64,000 bases of DNA from Occultella glacieicola (GTDB taxonomy: Bacteria; Actinomycetota; Actinomycetes; Actinomycetales; Beutenbergiaceae), in the NCBI RefSeq assembly GCF_004353825.1, contig NZ_SMNA01000014.1, positions 79,519 to 143,518 of the forward strand. The letters are read 5' to 3'. Positions 1-9,915 of the stretch are shown piece after piece (the stretch's first letter is position 1; each line of letters starts with the position of its first letter). The translations under genes were made by a program, and so were the position numbers. The notes under the pieces were generated by a model that saw nothing but the letters and a program-made list of their open reading frames with translations, was not told where the DNA came from and ran no database searches.

Positions 1-258
1 ACGGCGTCGACGCACCCACACCGGGCGAACCATACAACGGACCGCGCCCCCTCGTGCACGGGCCGGGCCGGCCCGGGGCGGCACTGCTGGCCCGCGCCGC
101 TCCGGAGCCGGCGGGTTAGGCTGCCCTGGTCGCTCCGGGCCGCGGTCGGCGGGCCGTGCGGCCACCCGCGTGGCGATCCTCGCCACACCGGACGTAATGC
201 ACCAGTCCCGACGAACGGGCTGGCAGGCTCGGGGTGTGCACGGTACGGAGGTGGCAAG
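1..258. other. Non-coding leader upstream of sepH
   Basis: I see no convincing gene here. It holds a forward TAGGCT box at 117-122 that could be a -10 element and a small hairpin at 170-186 (GTGGCGA / TCGCCAC) in the presumed sepH leader. A gene left of the window could start on the minus strand, but nothing inside supports one. Confidence 0.4.
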
Positions 259-1389
259 GTGGAGTTAGAACTGGTCGGGATCCATGCCGATGGCGAGCAT
301 CTGATCCTCATCGGCCCCGACGGCGAACGGCACCGGCTGCCGATCGACGATGCCCTCCGCGCGGCCGTCCGTCGTGACCGCCCGCAGCTCGAGAAGCTGC
401 GCAGCGACGCCGCGTTGCGCCCGCGCGACATCCAGGTCCTGATCCGTGCCGGCGCCAGCGCCGAGGAGATCGCGGGCGAGTCCGGCCTGCCCATCGAGCA
501 GATCCGCCGGTACGAGGGCCCGGTCCTCGCCGAGCGCGAACACGTCGCACGGCGGGCCCGGATGCTGACCATCGGGCGTGAGACCGGCTCGCCCCAGCTC
601 GGCGACCTGGTCGTCGACCGGCTCGCCGCCCGTGGTGTCGACGCCGGGTCGATCGCCTGGGATGCCCGTCGCCGCGGGAGCGAGCCGTGGGAGGTGCTCG
701 CCCGCTTCGCCGCCGGTGACCGGGACCGGGAGGCCGTCTGGCAGGTCGACCTGGCCTCGTCGTCGGTGACGGCGCTCGACGACGAGAGCCGCTGGCTGTC
801 CGAGACGGACCTCGGGTCGCCCGGGCCGCGGCGCCACCTCAGCGCAGTCCGCGGGGCGCGCCTCTACGACGTCGAGACGGACGCGGACATCGCGCCGTCG
901 CTGCAGGCGGTCGACGCCGTCATCCGGGACTCCCGGCCGGCCGCCACCGGCGGCCACGGGCCCTCCTCCCCCGCCGAGCCGGAGCCGGAGGCCGAGCCCG
1001 AGGGCGACTCCGGCGACACCGGCGACACCGAGGCGCTCCTCGACCACCTGAACGCGAGCCGCGGGGTCCGACAGCCGGTCGAGGTCGAGGACGACGACGA
1101 CGCACCCGGTGTCCATGAACCGATGCTCTGGGAGGACCCGCCGCCCGCGCACCCGCCGGCCTCCCACCCCGAGGAGGCCGAGGACGCGGGCGTCATCGAC
1201 CTGCCTCCACACCTTGCCGACCCGAGTGCCGACCCGAGTGCCGACCGGGCCGGGGAGCCGGTCGAGGTTCCCGCCGACGGCGAGCAGCCCGGGTCGGACC
1301 AACCGGCGAAGAGCAAACGTCCTCGGCGGAACCGCCGCACCAGCGTGCCTTCCTGGGACGAGATCGTCTTCGGCGCGAAGAACGACTGA
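259..1389 (+). CDS. sepH: Septation protein SepH (DUF3071)
   Basis: SepH is an actinobacterial cell-division protein that acts in the cytoplasm on FtsZ assembly at the septum. The 376-residue product has the family layout: an N-terminal DUF3071 domain (about residues 1-165) with a helix-turn-helix-like stretch near 56-85 (RDIQVLIRAGASAEEIAGES), an acidic Pro/Ala-rich middle, and a basic tail ending in VPSWDEIVFG. The GTG start is chosen because GGAGG at 247-251 lies 7 nt upstream. It is convergent with tdk, 16 nt away. The acidic middle contains short in-frame repeats (SADPSAD, GDTGDT), which looks like a flexible linker. Family assignment is firm; the role is inferred from the family. Confidence 0.93.
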   Translation: MELELVGIHADGEHLILIGPDGERHRLPIDDALRAAVRRDRPQLEKLRSDAALRPRDIQVLIRAGASAEEIAGESGLPIEQIRRYEGPVLAEREHVARRARMLTIGRETGSPQLGDLVVDRLAARGVDAGSIAWDARRRGSEPWEVLARFAAGDRDREAVWQVDLASSSVTALDDESRWLSETDLGSPGPRRHLSAVRGARLYDVETDADIAPSLQAVDAVIRDSRPAATGGHGPSSPAEPEPEAEPEGDSGDTGDTEALLDHLNASRGVRQPVEVEDDDDAPGVHEPMLWEDPPPAHPPASHPEEAEDAGVIDLPPHLADPSADPSADRAGEPVEVPADGEQPGSDQPAKSKRPRRNRRTSVPSWDEIVFGAKND

Positions 1390-1405
1390 GCCGCCCGCGG
1401 GTCCT

Positions 1406-2053
1406 TCAGCCGCCCAGATCCAGTGGGTCCGGTGACGGACTCGGGGCGTGGGCGGTGGCCGCGGTCAGGCCGGCCCGGTGGTGGCGCCGGCAGAGCACCT
1501 CGTACCCGACCTCTCCGGTCCGGGCGCCCGTATCCCCGACCACCATCTGCTCGCCCTCGGTGACCATGACACCACCGACGGTGCGGGCGTTATGGGTGGC
1601 CCGCCGGCCGCACCAGCACAGGGCCCGCACCTGAAGCACCTCGACCCGATCAGCCAGCTCCAGCAGCCGCGCGGACCCGGGGAACAGCCGGGTTCGGAAG
1701 TCGGTGGTGATCCCGAACGCGAACACGTCGACCGTCAGTTCGTCGACCACCCGCGCGAGCTGCTCCACCTGGGTGGGCTCGTAGAACTGGGCCTCGTCAC
1801 AGATCAGGTAGTCGACCACCCGTCCGCGGGTGCGGCGACGGATCACCTCGTCCCAGAAGTCGGTGCGGTCCGTCACCTCGACCGCCGGCACGGCCAGGCC
1901 GAGCCTGGACGAGAGCATCTCGGCCCCGGCCCGGTCGTTACGGCTGAACAGCACCCCACGCCGGCCTCGGGTGGCATGGGTGTAGTCCATCTGCAGCGCG
2001 AGCGTCGACTTCCCGCAGTCCATCGTTCCCGAGAAGAACACCAGGTCCGCCAT
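1406..2053 (-). CDS. tdk: Thymidine kinase, type II
   Basis: Cytosolic thymidine salvage enzyme, ATP + thymidine to dTMP. The 215-residue product has the P-loop GTMDCGKST (residues 9-17), the DEAQF motif with the likely catalytic base Glu87, and a C-terminal zinc-ribbon pattern (CWC followed later by CRRHH). Length is normal for the small type II family. The ATG overlaps the stop codon of the upstream phosphatase gene by one base (TGATG), so translation is probably coupled. It is the last gene of a minus-strand operon that begins with the acetyltransferase/acyl-CoA synthetase fusion. Confidence 0.96.
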   Translation of the reverse strand: MADLVFFSGTMDCGKSTLALQMDYTHATRGRRGVLFSRNDRAGAEMLSSRLGLAVPAVEVTDRTDFWDEVIRRRTRGRVVDYLICDEAQFYEPTQVEQLARVVDELTVDVFAFGITTDFRTRLFPGSARLLELADRVEVLQVRALCWCGRRATHNARTVGGVMVTEGEQMVVGDTGARTGEVGYEVLCRRHHRAGLTAATAHAPSPSPDPLDLGG

Positions 2054-3237
2054 CAGCCCTCCAGCACCAGCAGCGGCACGGTGCGCTCGGCCGGGGTCAG
2101 GGAGCCGTGCATCCCGATCAGGGTCAGCGAGGCCCGGGTCTGGGTGCGGGAGTCGTGGACGGCGAGGTCACCGAGCGCGGCCACCACCACGTCGCCGATG
2201 ACCTCCGTGAACCGGGGGTCGACGGGCCCGAGCATCCCGGCGTCGATCACCTCGGCCCGGGTCAGGACCCGGGCCCGGTCGCCGAGCACGGCCGTCCAGG
2301 TCCCCCGAACGGTCTCGGCGGCGCCGGGCCGGCAGTACAGGTGCACGGCCCGCGGCTCACCGGCCACCAGATCCACGCCGGCGGCGAGGTCCGGCCGCTC
2401 GGCCATGTCGAGGCGCGCCGGGCCGGGCCCTTGCGTGCTCCGCCCCCGCGGGATGTCCACCATGCCGTGGTCGGCGGTGACCAGCAGTGTCGTACCGGGC
2501 GGGAGCAGCCGCGCGAGCCGGGCGATCTCGGTGTCGGTATGGGCCAGCGCCTGCGCCCACTCCGGCGAGCGCCACCCCTCGTGGTGGCCGGTGGAGTCGA
2601 CGTCACCCCAGTACAGGTAGACGAGGTCCACGTCGGGCTCCCGCAGCGCCCCCAGCGCCGAGTCGATGCGCTCGGGCAGCGTCTCGGCAGGCAGGAACTC
2701 CGAGCCGCGCAGCGCCGCCGTGGTCAACGGCGAGGACGCGAACCGCCACGGACCCACGCTGACCGCGACCCGGCCGGCCTCCTCGAGGCGCTCGAACACG
2801 GTCGCGGACCGCTGCCAGTCCCGCGGGTCGGCCCCGGTGTTCCACGAGATCATGTTCATCAGCCGCCCGCGCAGGTCCCGCACGGTGTAGCCGAGCAGTC
2901 CGGTGGCCCCGCCGGGCCGTCCGGTGCCGAGGAAGCCGAGGTTGGTCGCGGTCGTGGACGGGAACGCACAGGTCAGCGTGTCCAAGCGTCCCGCCGAGGT
3001 CAGGAACGGCGCCGCCTCGGCGCGCTCGGTGAGGTTGTACCAGCCGAGACCGTCCACGAGCACCACGACCGCCTTGCGGGCCTGCGGCAACCCGAGCGCG
3101 GCCGCCACGTCCACGCTCGAGGTGGCTGCACCGTCGGGCACCGGGATATCGATCCCGCAGGCGCCGACGGCGCCCCAGAGCACCTGCCCGAGCGTGCCGG
3201 CCGGGTCACCGGCGGCGAGGTCGGCCGGCCCGCTCAC
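2053..3237 (-). CDS. Alkaline phosphatase / nucleotide pyrophosphatase family protein
   Basis: Metal-dependent phosphodiesterase or pyrophosphatase of the alkaline phosphatase superfamily (394 residues). Visible motifs are VVLVDGLGW with metal-binding Asp62, the nucleophile loop AFPSTTATNL (Thr95 or Thr96), and TADHGMVDIP later in the chain for the second metal site. There is no signal peptide, so it should act in the cytoplasm; the substrate cannot be read from sequence. The GTG start overlaps the DUF5998 stop by 4 nt and its stop shares a base with the tdk start, so it is co-translated with both neighbours. Confidence 0.9.
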   Translation of the reverse strand: MSGPADLAAGDPAGTLGQVLWGAVGACGIDIPVPDGAATSSVDVAAALGLPQARKAVVVLVDGLGWYNLTERAEAAPFLTSAGRLDTLTCAFPSTTATNLGFLGTGRPGGATGLLGYTVRDLRGRLMNMISWNTGADPRDWQRSATVFERLEEAGRVAVSVGPWRFASSPLTTAALRGSEFLPAETLPERIDSALGALREPDVDLVYLYWGDVDSTGHHEGWRSPEWAQALAHTDTEIARLARLLPPGTTLLVTADHGMVDIPRGRSTQGPGPARLDMAERPDLAAGVDLVAGEPRAVHLYCRPGAAETVRGTWTAVLGDRARVLTRAEVIDAGMLGPVDPRFTEVIGDVVVAALGDLAVHDSRTQTRASLTLIGMHGSLTPAERTVPLLVLEG

Positions 3238-3845
3238 GCGCCGGTGCGGGCGGTCGCCGCGGACAGCGCCGCGGCGAAGGACACGGCCGCGGACATGGCG
3301 TCCGCGCCCTCGGCCTCCGCGCTGACCCGGACCACGAGGTCGTCCGGCATCGACGTGCCGGTGTAGCCGTGATCCGCCTCGCAGTTCGGGTCGGGGCAGG
3401 TCGCCGGCTCGAGGTCGAGGCGCTGCACCGAGCCCCAGTTCAGGGCCAGGGTGAGTTCCGTGCCGCCGCTGCCCTGCCGGTAGACGGCCGGGTCGACCAC
3501 CCCGTGGGTGAGGGCGACCGACCGGATGTTGCCGATCGGGACGGCCTCGGTGGTGGCCGCGGCCGTGGTGGCGCCGTCGGACTCCTCGGGGGGCACGTCG
3601 TCCACGTGGGCGACGATCAGCCGGGTCGGCGTGAGCGTCATCGCGGTGACGTGCCGGCGCACCTCGGTCCGGTCGAACACGGTCTCGGGGTGCACCAGGT
3701 GTGCGACCACGTCCTCACCGGCGAGGGCGATCTCCAGGACGTCGGCGACCAACGCCGGGTAGTAGCCGGCACGCTCGATGTCACTGCGCAGGTGGCGCAT
3801 CTGTTGGGCTCGTGACTTCTGCACCGGCCCAGTCTCCCACCTCAC
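3234..3845 (-). CDS. DUF5998 family protein
   Basis: Conserved actinobacterial protein of unknown function (203 residues). The N-terminus is helical ([20 protein letters not shown]), the middle is a beta-rich region resembling a PH-like fold ([18 protein letters not shown]), and [13 protein letters not shown] near residue 165 could bind a metal. The GTG start is supported by AGGAGG five nt upstream. It sits 12 nt behind the acetyltransferase/acyl-CoA synthetase gene and overlaps the phosphatase gene by 4 nt, so it belongs to that operon. I infer no reaction. Confidence 0.85.
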   Translation of the reverse strand: MRWETGPVQKSRAQQMRHLRSDIERAGYYPALVADVLEIALAGEDVVAHLVHPETVFDRTEVRRHVTAMTLTPTRLIVAHVDDVPPEESDGATTAAATTEAVPIGNIRSVALTHGVVDPAVYRQGSGGTELTLALNWGSVQRLDLEPATCPDPNCEADHGYTGTSMPDDLVVRVSAEAEGADAMSAAVSFAAALSAATARTGA

Positions 3846-3857
3846 GGCAACCTCCTC

Positions 3858-6551
3858 TCACGGAAGGACCCGACGGGCGGCGTCGCCGCGGGCGGGGTGG
3901 GCCACGTCGACCCGGGCGCCGAGGATGGCTGCCCCGGTCTCGGCGACGAGGACGGGGTTCAGGGTGATCGAGGCGACCTCGGCCAACTCGTCCTTGAGGA
4001 CGCTGATCCGCCCGATCACGGCGGTGAGCGCATCGACGTCGAGGGCCGGCAGGCCACGGTGCCCGAACAGCCGCGCGGACGCCCGCAGCGAACGGACCAT
4101 CTCGAGCGCGTCCACGTCCGTGAGCGGCGGCACCCGGTAGGACACGTCGCCGAGAAGTTCCACGGCGTCCCCACCCAGCCCGGCGCTGATGATCGGCCCG
4201 TACAGCTCGTCCTCGGTGGCGCGGACCACGCAGGCGGCACCGGTCGGGGCCATCGACTGCACGTCGAACGTGGTGCCCCGGCGCTTCATGGCCTGCACCC
4301 TGGCCTCGCCCTGCGCGAAGGCCTCCCGCAGCTCCGCCGGGGTGGACAGGTCCAGCCGGACCCCGCCGAGGTCCGCCCGGTGTCGCAGCACCTCGTCGGA
4401 GGTCTTCAACGCCACCGGCCAGCCCAGCTCCTCGGCGGCCGCGACCGCCGAGTCGGCGTCGGTGACCGTGATCTCCGGCCACTTGTGCAAGCCGTACGCG
4501 GCGAGCAGCTCGGAGGTGCGCTCCGGGCTCAACCGTCGCGTGGTCCCGCGCGGCAGGCCGGCCAGCTCGGCCTGGACCAGTTCCTTGGCGCGACGCCGGT
4601 CGACGTCGACAGGGTCGATGCGCCGGCCCCGGTCCGCACTGCGCCATTCGTGATAGCGGACCGCCTCGACGAGCCCGTGGGTGGCGGCCTCCACGGTCGC
4701 GAAGCCCGGGACCCGGACGCCGTCGGCGGCCAGTTCCGGCGCCAGCCCGGCGATCCCGAACACGCAGGCGACCGTGGTACGCCCGCCGGCGGCGGCGAGG
4801 CGGGCGATCTCCGGGGCGACGGCGGCGCCCTCGTCGTCCAGGATCGGCACGTACGCGACGATGGCCGCGTCCCAGTCGTCGCGGGCCAGGGCCGCGTCGA
4901 CGACGTCCCGGTACGCACCCGGCCCGGCGGTCGGCGGGAGCGCGACCGGGGCGCCCGCGACCCGGAGCCCACCGCCGTCGAGCAGCTCGGCGATCACGGC
5001 GCCCTGGGTGCCCGAGTTCGTCAGCACGAGCACCCTGCCGCCGGCCGGCAGCGGCTGCTCGGAGAACAGCGTGGCCAGGTCGAGGAGCTCCGGGATCGTC
5101 TCCGCCCGGATCACACCGGCCTGCCGCATCAGTTCGTCCAGGGCGCGCGGTGGTTCCCTGGAGATCCGCACGGCGTGACCGGGCGGGTTCAGTTGGCCGG
5201 TGGTGCCGGCGATCATGGTGATCACCGGCCCCTTCTCGGACAGCCGGCGCGCCACCCGGGAGAATTTGCGCGGATTACCGATCGACTCGAACCGCAGCGC
5301 CGAGACCCGGGTCCGGGGGTCGGCGAGCCAGAACTGCATGGTGTCGTTGCCGGAGACGTCCACCCGGTGCCCGGCGGAGAGGAACGAGGCGACCCCGAGG
5401 TCGCGGTCGGCGGCACCGGTGACCAGGGCCAGCCCGGCCGCACCGGACTGGCAGAACAGGCCCACCGCTCCCTCGCGCAGCGGCCGCGGCGCAAGGGTCG
5501 CGTTCAGGTGCCCGTGGTCCCCGCCGGTGACGAGCCCGAACGAGTGGGGGCCGACGAGCCGCAGCCCGGCCTCCCGGGCGGCCCGGACCAGCACCCGCTG
5601 GGTCACCCGGCCCTCGTGCGTCGCGGTGGTGAACCCACCCGAGTACACGACCACCCCCTGCACGCCGAGGGCGGCCAGGTCGGCGAGGATCGCGGTCACC
5701 TCGACCGCCGGCGCGGCGACCAGGGCGAGGTCGAACGGGCCGGCGTCGGCGACATCGGGAAGCGTCGCCGGACTCCCCGGCAGACCGACACACCGGAGGG
5801 TGCCGGCGTACCCACCCCCGTCGATCGCGGCGCGCAGCCGCTCACCGAACGCGGCGCCGTCGGGCCCGGCCGCATAGACGAGCACCGCCGCCGGGTCGAG
5901 CAGCCCGGCCATCGAGAGCGCCTCGGCCCGCTGCTCCCGCTCGGCGAGCACGGCCAGCGACCGGTCGGTGGGCCTGATCGTGAAGGACACCGAGAGCACG
6001 CCGTCGTCGAAGCTCTGGTCCACGTCGTAGCCCGCGTCCGAGAACACCCGCATCATCCGGGTGTTCTGCGGCAGCACGTCCGCGACGAACCTGCGCACCC
6101 CCAGCTCCCGGGCGGCGGCGGCCAGGTGTTCCAGGAGGACCGAGCCGAGCCCCTTGCCCTGCACGACGTCGAGCACGTTGAACGCCACCTCGGCGTCCCC
6201 GCCGCCGCCGATCCGGTCGAACCTCCCGACGGCCACGATCTCCTCGCCGAGGAGCAGCACCAGGGCGACCCGCTGCACGTGGTCGACGTGGGTGAACCGG
6301 TGCAGGTCCCGGTCGCCGAGCCGCTCCATCGGGGCGAAGAACCGCAGGTACGTCGACTCCGGGGACTGTCGGGCGTGGAACCGCTGCAACGCGTCGGCGT
6401 CGTCGGGGCGGATCGGTCGGATCCGGGCCGTGGAGCCGTCGCGGAGCACGACGTCGGCCTCCCAGTGGGCCGGGTACTGCGGTTCCTCGGGAGCCGGGGT
6501 GGCGTCGTCGGCGACGGGCTCGCTCGCCGCCGGCGGCTCCTGGCTGTGCAT
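3858..6551 (-). CDS. GNAT acetyltransferase / ADP-forming acyl-CoA synthetase fusion
   Basis: Large cytosolic protein (897 residues) combining a protein-lysine acetyltransferase-like GNAT domain with an ADP-forming acyl-CoA synthetase. The GNAT domain is N-terminal (about 30-195, acetyl-CoA loop QGKGLG at 131-136). It is followed by a CoA-binding Rossmann domain (about 210-330), succinyl-CoA-ligase-like domains (about 350-640) and a C-terminal ATP-grasp domain (about 665-885). This family includes Pat/Pka-type protein acetylases in which the synthetase part may be catalytic or a sensor; which applies here is not visible. The ATG lies 6 nt after TAGGAT, suggesting a leaderless mRNA. It is the first gene of the operon running to tdk. 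Confidence 0.92.
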   Translation of the reverse strand: MHSQEPPAASEPVADDATPAPEEPQYPAHWEADVVLRDGSTARIRPIRPDDADALQRFHARQSPESTYLRFFAPMERLGDRDLHRFTHVDHVQRVALVLLLGEEIVAVGRFDRIGGGGDAEVAFNVLDVVQGKGLGSVLLEHLAAAARELGVRRFVADVLPQNTRMMRVFSDAGYDVDQSFDDGVLSVSFTIRPTDRSLAVLAEREQRAEALSMAGLLDPAAVLVYAAGPDGAAFGERLRAAIDGGGYAGTLRCVGLPGSPATLPDVADAGPFDLALVAAPAVEVTAILADLAALGVQGVVVYSGGFTTATHEGRVTQRVLVRAAREAGLRLVGPHSFGLVTGGDHGHLNATLAPRPLREGAVGLFCQSGAAGLALVTGAADRDLGVASFLSAGHRVDVSGNDTMQFWLADPRTRVSALRFESIGNPRKFSRVARRLSEKGPVITMIAGTTGQLNPPGHAVRISREPPRALDELMRQAGVIRAETIPELLDLATLFSEQPLPAGGRVLVLTNSGTQGAVIAELLDGGGLRVAGAPVALPPTAGPGAYRDVVDAALARDDWDAAIVAYVPILDDEGAAVAPEIARLAAAGGRTTVACVFGIAGLAPELAADGVRVPGFATVEAATHGLVEAVRYHEWRSADRGRRIDPVDVDRRRAKELVQAELAGLPRGTTRRLSPERTSELLAAYGLHKWPEITVTDADSAVAAAEELGWPVALKTSDEVLRHRADLGGVRLDLSTPAELREAFAQGEARVQAMKRRGTTFDVQSMAPTGAACVVRATEDELYGPIISAGLGGDAVELLGDVSYRVPPLTDVDALEMVRSLRASARLFGHRGLPALDVDALTAVIGRISVLKDELAEVASITLNPVLVAETGAAILGARVDVAHPARGDAARRVLP

Positions 6552-6557
6552 TGTTCG

Positions 6558-6563
6558 ATCCTA
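6558..6563 (-). promoter_or_regulatory. -10 box TAGGAT, leaderless promoter of the GNAT/acyl-CoA synthetase gene
   Basis: TAGGAT reads toward the gene and ends 6 nt before the ATG at 6551, where transcription would be expected to begin at the start codon. Confidence 0.55.
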
Positions 6564-6620
6564 GTCGGGCGGTGCCCGGGTCCTCGGTGTGGGACGCCCG
6601 GGATCGGGCCCGGGATCGGT

Positions 6621-6626
6621 GAGAAT
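6621..6626 (+). promoter_or_regulatory. -10-like box GAGAAT upstream of parC
   Basis: GAGAAT ends 6 nt before the parC ATG. It is weaker than the other boxes, but the spacing matches. The GGAG inside the 6-nt gap could alternatively act as a ribosome binding site on a longer mRNA. Confidence 0.35.
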
Positions 6627-6632
6627 GGAGCC

Positions 6633-9110
6633 ATGGCACGACGCACGTCCGGCACCACTCCCGGCTCCGATCCCACGAACATCATCGATATCGACGTCTC
6701 CGAGGAGATGCAGGGCTCGTTCCTGGAGTACGCGTACTCGGTGATCTACTCGCGGGCCCTCCCGGACGCCCGGGACGGGCTCAAGCCGGTGCAGCGCCGG
6801 ATCCTGTACCAGATGTCCGAGATGGGCCTGCGGCCCGACCGGGGGCATGTGAAGTCGGCCCGCGTGGTCGGCGAGGTGATGGGCAAGCTGCACCCGCACG
6901 GGGACACGGCCATCTACGACGCCCTGGTCCGGATGGCACAGCCCTTCTCGCTGCGGCTGCCGCTCGTGGACGGCCACGGCAACTTCGGCTCCCTCGACGA
7001 CGGCCCCGCCGCACCCCGGTACACCGAGGCCCGGCTCGCGCCGGCGGCGATGGTGATGACCGCGGGCCTCGGCGAGGACGTCGTCGACTTCGTCCCGAAC
7101 TACGACAATCAGCTCCGCCAGCCGGATGTGCTGCCCTCGGCGCTGCCGAACCTGCTCGTCAACGGGGCGAGCGGGATCGCCGTCGGCATGGCCACGAACA
7201 TGCCCCCGCACAACCTGGTCGAGGTGATCGCCGCCGCTCGGCACCTGATCGCGCACCCGGAGGCCGACCTCGAGGCGCTGATGCGGTTCGTGCCCGGGCC
7301 GGACCTGCCCGGCGGCGGCAAGATCGTGGGCCTCGCCGGCATCCGGGACGCGTACGCGAGCGGGCGTGGCTCCTTCCGGACCAGGGCGAGCGCCCGGATC
7401 GAGAACCTCACCCCGCGGCGCAAGGGCATCGTGGTCACCGAGCTGCCGTACCTGGTCGGCCCCGAGCGGGTGATCGAGAAGATCAAGGACGCCGTCCAGT
7501 CGAAGAAGCTGCAGGGGATCTCGGCCGTCACCGACCTCACCGACCGCGCGAACGGGCTGCGGCTGGTGATCGAGGTCAAGAACGGGTTCAACCCGGAGGC
7601 GGTCCTCGCGCACCTGTACAAGCTGACCCCGCTGGAGGAGTCCTTCGGCATCAACAACGTGGCCCTGGTGCAGGGCCAGCCACGCACCCTCGGCCTGCGC
7701 GAGCTGCTCACCGTCTACGTCCGGCACCGCTTCGAGGTGGTCCGCCGCCGGACCGAGTTCCGGCTCGGTCGGCGCATCGACCGGCTGCATTTGGTCGAGG
7801 GCCTGCTGATCGCGATCGCGGACATCGACGAGGTGATCGCGGTCATCCGTTCCAGCGACGACGCCGACGCCGCCCGGACCCGCCTGATCGCGGTGTTCGA
7901 CCTGTCCGAGCCGCAGGCCGAGTACATCCTCGAGCTGCGGCTGCGGCGGCTGACGAAGTTCTCCCGGATCGAGTTGGAGGCCGAGCGCGACGAGCTGGCC
8001 CGCGAGATCGAGGAGCTGCGAGCCATCCTCGCCGACGAGGGCTTGCTGCGGCAGGTGGTCTCCGACGAGCTGGCCGAGGTGGCCGCCGAGCACGGCACGC
8101 CCCGGCGCACGGTGCTGCTCGAGTCGAGCGGCACGGCCGCCACCGCCGCGGCCGACGGCGCCCCCCGGTCCGGGCGGTCGGCGGCGGCACTGCCGGAGCT
8201 CGAGGTGGCGGATGCCCCGTGCCGGGTGCTGCTCTCGGCGACCGGTCTGCTCGTACGGACGGCCGACGACACCCCGCCGCGCCGGGACGGTCACCGGACC
8301 GCCCACGACGCCCTGCGGGCCGACGCCGCGGCGACCAGCCGGGGCGAGATCGGGGCAGTCACGTCCACCGGCCGGATGCTCAAGCTCTCGGTGATCGAGG
8401 TACCCGCACTGCCACCGACGGACGGGTCGCCGAGCCTGTCCGGCGGGGTCCCCGCCAGCGAGGTGCTGCTCCTCGAGAAGGGCGAGCGGATCGTGGGCCT
8501 CGCACCCCTGGACGAGGCCGCCGCACCGCTGGCCCTCGGCACCCGGGGCGGGGTGGTCAAGCGGGTCACCGCGGACCGCCCGGGCAGCCGGGACGCATGG
8601 GAGGTCATCTCCCTCAAGGACGGCGACGAGGTGGTCGGGGCCGTCAACGCGGCGGAGGACCACGAACTCGTGTTCGTCACCGCGGACGCCCAGCTGTTGC
8701 ACTTCGGGGCGGGCGCGGTGCGTCCGCAGGGGCGCAGCGGTCAGGGCATGGCCGGTATCAAGCTCGCGGCCGGGGACCGGGTGGTGTTCTTCGGGGCGCT
8801 CACGCCCGAGGTGGCCGCAGATGCCCAGGTGGTCACCCTGGCCGGCACCTCCGATGCGCTGCCGGGCACGGTGCCCGGGTCCGCCAAGGTCACCCCGTTC
8901 GCGCTCTACCCGGGCAAGGGCCGGGCCACCGGCGGGGTCCGGGCGCACCGGTTCCTGCGCGGTGAGGACAGCCTCTACCTGGCCGCGGTGGGCCCGGCCC
9001 CGGTCCGGGCGGTGGGGTCCGGCGGGCAGAGCATCGACCTGCCCGCGCCGGTGGACCGCCGGGACGGCTCCGGCACGGCGTTGCCCGCACCGGTCGCCGG
9101 CCTGGGCTGA
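6633..9110 (+). CDS. parC: Topoisomerase IV subunit A (type IIA DNA topoisomerase)
   Basis: DNA-cleaving subunit that forms the phosphotyrosyl link to DNA and, with ParE, decatenates daughter chromosomes. The 825-residue product has the winged-helix/tower domain at the N-terminus, the active-site tyrosine in PRYTE (Tyr130), [18 protein letters not shown] near 88-105, a coiled tower about 400-480, and a degenerate beta-propeller C-terminus. I see no canonical GyrA box (QRRGGKG); the nearest is [11 protein letters not shown], which favours ParC over GyrA. The reading frame is open far upstream, but the ATG at 6633 is where homology begins. The partner parE lies 3 kb downstream on the opposite strand. 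Confidence 0.93.
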   Translation: MARRTSGTTPGSDPTNIIDIDVSEEMQGSFLEYAYSVIYSRALPDARDGLKPVQRRILYQMSEMGLRPDRGHVKSARVVGEVMGKLHPHGDTAIYDALVRMAQPFSLRLPLVDGHGNFGSLDDGPAAPRYTEARLAPAAMVMTAGLGEDVVDFVPNYDNQLRQPDVLPSALPNLLVNGASGIAVGMATNMPPHNLVEVIAAARHLIAHPEADLEALMRFVPGPDLPGGGKIVGLAGIRDAYASGRGSFRTRASARIENLTPRRKGIVVTELPYLVGPERVIEKIKDAVQSKKLQGISAVTDLTDRANGLRLVIEVKNGFNPEAVLAHLYKLTPLEESFGINNVALVQGQPRTLGLRELLTVYVRHRFEVVRRRTEFRLGRRIDRLHLVEGLLIAIADIDEVIAVIRSSDDADAARTRLIAVFDLSEPQAEYILELRLRRLTKFSRIELEAERDELAREIEELRAILADEGLLRQVVSDELAEVAAEHGTPRRTVLLESSGTAATAAADGAPRSGRSAAALPELEVADAPCRVLLSATGLLVRTADDTPPRRDGHRTAHDALRADAAATSRGEIGAVTSTGRMLKLSVIEVPALPPTDGSPSLSGGVPASEVLLLEKGERIVGLAPLDEAAAPLALGTRGGVVKRVTADRPGSRDAWEVISLKDGDEVVGAVNAAEDHELVFVTADAQLLHFGAGAVRPQGRSGQGMAGIKLAAGDRVVFFGALTPEVAADAQVVTLAGTSDALPGTVPGSAKVTPFALYPGKGRATGGVRAHRFLRGEDSLYLAAVGPAPVRAVGSGGQSIDLPAPVDRRDGSGTALPAPVAGLG

Positions 9111-9120
9111 GCGGCCCGGC

Positions 9121-9915
9121 TCAGTCGGCGACCGCGGCCGGTTCGGCCGCGAGGTCGGCGGCCCCTTCGGTGGTGGGCTCGGCGGCCGCTTCGGTGGCGG
9201 CGTCCGGCTCGGCCGCGCCGAGCGCGCCGACCACGCCGGCCGCGAGGAGGGCCTGGGCCACGAGGTAGGTGCTCATCACGACCAGGTGGTGCCCACCGAA
9301 GAAGTACCAGGGCGCGAACGTGTTCAGGGCGATCAGGGCGTCGGAGACGAAGAACAACGCACCGCCGACGGCGGTGGTCCGGTTCACGGTCGTGCTCGCC
9401 GTGGCCATCGCGGCCAGCAGCAGCCCGTAGCAGACGACCGGCCCGCCGAGGAAGCCCGCCTCCGGCAGGCACCATGCCGTGAGGGCGGCGAAGGAGGCCC
9501 CGAACACGGCGCCGGCCGCCAGCACCGGTGCGGGCCGCCGTCGCCAGGCCCCCGCGACGTAGGGAGCGAACGCGGCCAGGTAGCAGGCCTGGGCCACCAG
9601 GAAGCCCCCGACCATGCCCAGGAACCCGGCGTCCCCGGTCACGAACCGCGGCACGGTGTCGCCGACCCACGAGGCCACCAGGCCCGCCGTCATCAGGGCG
9701 GCCGTCCGCCTCCGGACGCCGCCGAGGTCGGCCACGGCGGAACCGAACGCCGCGGCGAGCGCGGGCATCAGCAGGATCTGGGAGACCGTCGGCAGCGCCC
9801 CGGACTCGACCACCCGTGAGGTCAGGTGCACACTGCCGACGGCGACGTACGCGCCGAAGAGCGCCTGTGTCCGCGGGCTCAGTCGCCGCAGAACCTGACG
9901 CACCGTCGCACTCAC
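9121..9915 (-). CDS. YhhN/TMEM86 family membrane protein (lysoplasmalogenase-like)
   Basis: Integral membrane protein (264 residues) with about eight hydrophobic segments and features of the YhhN family, such as FFVSDALIALNTFAP near the middle. Characterised members hydrolyse the vinyl ether of lysoplasmalogens; for bacterial members the substrate is mostly unproven. The last 40 residues are Ala/Glu-rich and likely a cytoplasmic tail. The GTG start overlaps the upstream acetyltransferase stop (GTGA), so it is the last gene of the parE-GNAT-GNAT-yhhN operon. It is convergent with parC, 10 nt away. Confidence 0.85.
   Translation of the reverse strand: MSATVRQVLRRLSPRTQALFGAYVAVGSVHLTSRVVESGALPTVSQILLMPALAAAFGSAVADLGGVRRRTAALMTAGLVASWVGDTVPRFVTGDAGFLGMVGGFLVAQACYLAAFAPYVAGAWRRRPAPVLAAGAVFGASFAALTAWCLPEAGFLGGPVVCYGLLLAAMATASTTVNRTTAVGGALFFVSDALIALNTFAPWYFFGGHHLVVMSTYLVAQALLAAGVVGALGAAEPDAATEAAAEPTTEGAADLAAEPAAVAD

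Noticed and set aside
3897..6632. N-terminal extension of parC by about 900 codons
   Set aside because: The frame is open through the opposite-strand acyl-CoA synthetase gene only because of GC bias; topoisomerase homology starts at ATG 6633.
6561..8948. Long minus-strand open frame opposite parC
   Set aside because: Complementary-strand shadow of parC; the translation is rich in His/Arg/Gly/Pro with no recognisable domain.
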